DNA from: Bacteroidales bacterium
Lineage (GTDB): Bacteria > Bacteroidota > Bacteroidia > Bacteroidales > JAIOZK01
Reading direction: 5' to 3'
Assembly: GCA_021740625.1 (NCBI GenBank)
Contig: JAIOZK010000022.1
Span: forward strand, 1 to 64,000
Length of the DNA: 64,000 nt
The notes under the pieces were generated by a model. It made no database searches and was not told the DNA's origin. It saw nothing but the letters and a program-made list of their open reading frames with translations. Shown here piece after piece: positions 61,508 through 64,000 of this stretch. Each line of letters opens with the position of its first letter. Within the stretch, counting starts at the first letter, position 1. The position numbers were made by a program, and so were the translations under genes.

Positions 61508-61891
61508 CTAATCGAATAAATCTTCATCCCTTTCGAGCAGAAGTATGGAATGTTGAGGAACGATAAAATACTTATCACCATGAAAAACGATTTCAACGGC
61601 ACCCTTTTGGATAAAGAGCGCCAGGTCACCAACTTTGGCCTGCAAGGGAACATATTTCACTTTTTCATCCTGATTTTTCCAGGGCTCTTCCATATCCTCC
61701 GTTGGCAAAGGGATGGGATATCCCGGACCGGTTTTGACCACATAACCCGAACGGACTTCTTCTTTTTCTTTATAACCGGGAGGTAAATACAACCCGCTTT
61801 TTGTTTTGTTATTTTCGGTTTTGGGTTTAACCAGCACGCGGTCACCAACCACAATCAGTTTGCTGAGTTTGCTTTCTCTATGCTCTGTCAT
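61508..61891 (-). CDS. GroES-like co-chaperonin family protein
   Basis: The ~127-residue protein has a GroES/Cpn10 fold: LIVVGDRVLVKPKTENNKTKSGLYLPPG (first strand and mobile loop region), SGYVVKTGPG, VGDLALFIQKGAVEIVFHGDKYFIVPQHSILLL. It is longer than standard GroES (about 95 residues) because of an N-terminal extension and an insert (YPIPLPTEDMEEPWKNQDEKV) between strands. No groEL is adjacent, so it may be a divergent paralogue. The ATG at 61891 was chosen; a TTG four codons upstream is possible. Confidence 0.8.
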   Translation of the reverse strand: MTEHRESKLSKLIVVGDRVLVKPKTENNKTKSGLYLPPGYKEKEEVRSGYVVKTGPGYPIPLPTEDMEEPWKNQDEKVKYVPLQAKVGDLALFIQKGAVEIVFHGDKYFIVPQHSILLLERDEDLFD

Positions 61892-61968
61892 ACTATGATC
61901 CAATTAAATCAGTTCAAAGATACAGATTCACGGCTTAAGTTTTGATTGCCTCAGCCCAAAATATTAGA

Positions 61969-61976
61969 TACATTTG
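61969..61976 (+). promoter_or_regulatory. -7 promoter element of the mutL operon
   Basis: TACATTTG is an exact TAnnTTTG match, 26 bases before the ATG at 61995. It covers a TTG at 61974 that could extend the gene. Confidence 0.55.
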
Positions 61977-61994
61977 TATCAGAAACAGACAAAC

Positions 61995-62297
61995 ATGAAG
62001 ATCGTATTTTTTAAAAGACCCAGGCCCAAACAGTTTAATTATCAGCCTTTGTATTACGACAAGGAGAAGGATGAACGCGAGCAAAGAAAGAAAGATTTGG
62101 GTTATACCGACAGCAAAGATAAATCGGAACAGTTCAGGGCCGAACTCAGGCGAAAATGGCGCCATGAACGTGAGGCAAAAAAAAGAAGGTCCTCCGAACT
62201 GAGAACCGTCCTCTATCTTGCCATTGCAGGTATGGCCATTTATTTTATTTTCTTTACCGATTTTTTTGATAACCTTGTAAGAGTCTTTACGCAATAA
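61995..62297 (+). CDS. Small tail-anchored membrane protein upstream of mutL
   Basis: The ~100-residue protein has a highly charged cytosolic part (YYDKEKDEREQRKKDLGY, RRKWRHEREAKKRRSSELR) and a single C-terminal TM segment (TVLYLAIAGMAIYFIFFTDFF). There is no enzymatic motif. Its stop codon is immediately followed by the mutL ATG, so the two are co-transcribed. The function is unknown. Confidence 0.65.
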   Translation: MKIVFFKRPRPKQFNYQPLYYDKEKDEREQRKKDLGYTDSKDKSEQFRAELRRKWRHEREAKKRRSSELRTVLYLAIAGMAIYFIFFTDFFDNLVRVFTQ

Positions 62298-64000
62298 ATG
62301 GCTGATATCATAAAACTTTTACCGGATGCTGTGGCCAACCAGATTGCAGCGGGGGAAGTTATTCAACGTCCTGCATCTGCCGTCAAGGAGCTGCTTGAGA
62401 ATTCAGTAGATGCAGGAAGTACGGAAATCAACCTGGTGATCAAAGATGCAGGCAAAACCCTGATCCAGGTTAGTGATAATGGTTGCGGCATGTCGGAAAC
62501 CGATGCCAGAATGAGCCTGGAAAGGCATGCAACATCGAAGATACAAAATGCAGAAGATCTTTTTGCCATCCGAACCATGGGATTCAGGGGTGAAGCACTT
62601 GCTTCCATAGCTGCCATAGCCCAGGTAGAACTGAAAACCAAAATGCAGGACGTGGAACTGGGCAGCCTGATCGAAGTGGAAGGAACCAAAGTCAGGCGAC
62701 AGGAAGCAACCAGTTGCCAGGCAGGAACCAGCATACAGATCAAGAACCTGTTTTTCAATGTGCCGGCCAGAAGAAAGTTTCTTAAAAGTGATTCAGCCGA
62801 ACTCAGGCACATCATTGAGGAGTTTACCCGCGTAGCTTTGGCATATCCGCAAATCAGCATGTCGATGACGAGCAACAAGCGCTATTTGTTCAAACTGAAG
62901 GCATCCAACCAGAAACAAAGGATCGTAAACATCCTGGGTAATCAATACGGCGAGCGCTTGGTCCCTGTTGAACAAAGTACAGATAAACTCAAGATCAGTG
63001 GCTTTATCGGTAAACCACAGTTTGCAAAGAAAACACGCGGTGAACAGTATTTCTTTGCCAACAAAAGATATATCAGGCATGCTTACCTGAACCATGCGGT
63101 AGACAGTGCTTTCCAGGAATTGCTTCCCAGCGATGCATTTCCTACTTATTTTATCTTTATTGAAATTGACCCAAAACTGTTGGATGTAAATATACACCCC
63201 ACAAAAACAGAGGTGAATTTTCAGGATAATCAGTATGTTTATGCCATACTGCGCTCTGCAATCAAGCAATCGTTGGGAAAGTTCAATGTTACGCCCAGCA
63301 TTGATTTTGATGTGGAACAAAGTTTTGATATAGAAGATAAGCCAGAAAAGCAGGAGATCAGAAATCCGTTTTATCGCGAAAAATCAGATTACAATCCATT
63401 TGATGACCTACAAAAATCCCGGTTTGCCGGAACAGGCAAAAGCAATATAAAACCCGACAACTGGGAAAAACTCTATGAAGTAACAAAAGATTTCCGCCAA
63501 CCGGAAGATAAGAAAAAAATTGCTTCTACAGCTGAGGATGACGCCAGCTCCAATGAACTTGCTAGCGATATTGCCAGCAAGTTTTTCCAGATGCAGCAAA
63601 AATATATTCTCACATTGATAAAATCAGGGATGATGGTCATTCATCAGCGCAATGCCCATTACAGGATCCTTTATGAACAATTCCTGGAGAGCATTGAACA
63701 CAAAAAGGCCATTTCTCAAAAAGAGCTCTTCCCCCAAAATATTTCCTTCAGCAGGGAGGATGCAGAAATCCTGAAAGAAATACAGGGCGACCTGGAACTG
63801 ATCGGATTCAGCATAAAAAAGTTTGGCAGCAACACCTTTGTTGTCGACGGAACTCCGGCCGGTTACCAGAATAATAATATTCAGGAACTCATCGAATCAA
63901 GCATAGAGAATTATAAAAAAAACCTGCAGGACATCAACATTGACAAGAAAATACTACTGGCCCGCGCAATGGCCCAGAATATGGCAATAAAGACAAGCAC
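62298..64000 (+). CDS. mutL: DNA mismatch repair protein MutL (3' end outside the window)
   Basis: MutL links mismatch recognition by MutS to strand removal. The open frame runs to the window end (about 567 codons) without a stop. The GHKL ATPase domain has all motifs: ELLENSVDAG (Glu34 general base), DNGCGM, and TMGFRGEALASIAAI. The transducer domain follows (FFNVPARRKFLKS, RYIRHAYLNHAV, DVNIHPTKTEV). A linker leads into the C-terminal dimerisation domain, and the last visible residues (LLARAMAQNMAIKTS) lie within it. The start directly follows the small membrane-protein gene. Confidence 0.95.
   Translation, partial: MADIIKLLPDAVANQIAAGEVIQRPASAVKELLENSVDAGSTEINLVIKDAGKTLIQVSDNGCGMSETDARMSLERHATSKIQNAEDLFAIRTMGFRGEALASIAAIAQVELKTKMQDVELGSLIEVEGTKVRRQEATSCQAGTSIQIKNLFFNVPARRKFLKSDSAELRHIIEEFTRVALAYPQISMSMTSNKRYLFKLKASNQKQRIVNILGNQYGERLVPVEQSTDKLKISGFIGKPQFAKKTRGEQYFFANKRYIRHAYLNHAVDSAFQELLPSDAFPTYFIFIEIDPKLLDVNIHPTKTEVNFQDNQYVYAILRSAIKQSLGKFNVTPSIDFDVEQSFDIEDKPEKQEIRNPFYREKSDYNPFDDLQKSRFAGTGKSNIKPDNWEKLYEVTKDFRQPEDKKKIASTAEDDASSNELASDIASKFFQMQQKYILTLIKSGMMVIHQRNAHYRILYEQFLESIEHKKAISQKELFPQNISFSREDAEILKEIQGDLELIGFSIKKFGSNTFVVDGTPAGYQNNNIQELIESSIENYKKNLQDINIDKKILLARAMAQNMAIKTS

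Overview
The window reads as chromosomal DNA of a member of the Bacteroidota, probably an environmental Bacteroidales/Marinilabiliales-type organism. The evidence is: promoter -7 elements matching TAnnTTTG in front of many genes; two secreted proteins ending in type IX secretion (T9SS) type A sorting domains; many lipoproteins with short lipoboxes; LytS/LytTR signalling; BlaI/M56 and DUF362/DUF6599 gene pairs; and few recognisable Shine-Dalgarno sequences. No species assignment is possible from sequence reading alone. Most of the content is ordinary housekeeping and accessory genes. I see no intact insertion sequence, prophage or CRISPR array.

Layout. 1-7.2 kb: a small unknown gene, clpC (minus), divergent gyrA and a TPR protein. 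7.4-14.1 kb: a polysaccharide deacetylase, a T9SS-exported Ntn-hydrolase-like protein, a SPOR lipoprotein/glucosaminidase operon, a three-gene RES-Xre toxin-antitoxin operon that also encodes a HAD phosphatase, and a decayed endonuclease/exonuclease/phosphatase gene. 14.2-16.5 kb: an oxidative-stress block (Prx6-type peroxiredoxin, Dps, divergent OxyR). 16.5-25.9 kb: a T9SS surface protein, a FemAB-like enzyme, a cold-shock protein, a quinol nitric oxide reductase, an unknown regulator-like protein behind a phased TTAAG array, and MsrA. 26.1-29.2 kb: a LytS/LytTR two-component system between two lipoprotein genes.

29.3-33.6 kb is the most unusual part. It is a five-gene minus-strand operon encoding a coiled-coil protein, a one-TM protein with a longin/roadblock-like cytosolic region and an OmpA-like periplasmic end, a Rab/Rup-type small GTPase, a small stand-alone PAS-like protein and a histidine kinase. 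33.7-39.8 kb holds an SRPBCC/GyrI-like protein, an outer-membrane barrel, the DUF362/DUF6599 pair, a MalY/PatB C-S lyase and EgtD. 39.8-42.2 kb is a BlaI/M56 pair with three operator palindromes around its promoter. 42.5-47.9 kb has a DUF4956 / CotH-like / ankyrin-phosphatase operon and an LTA-synthase-like protein.

48-64 kb holds YggS, an intergenic 7-bp tandem repeat, galactokinase, tRNA-Arg(ACG), a complete RND efflux operon, a GH57/GH77 glucan operon, a lipoprotein amidohydrolase, a DUF6580 membrane protein, a GroES-like protein, a small membrane protein and the 5' part of mutL, which runs off the end. Start codons were chosen using signal peptides, overlaps with upstream genes and the position of TAnnTTTG elements. 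Several longer reading frames begin inside or upstream of a likely promoter and were shortened.
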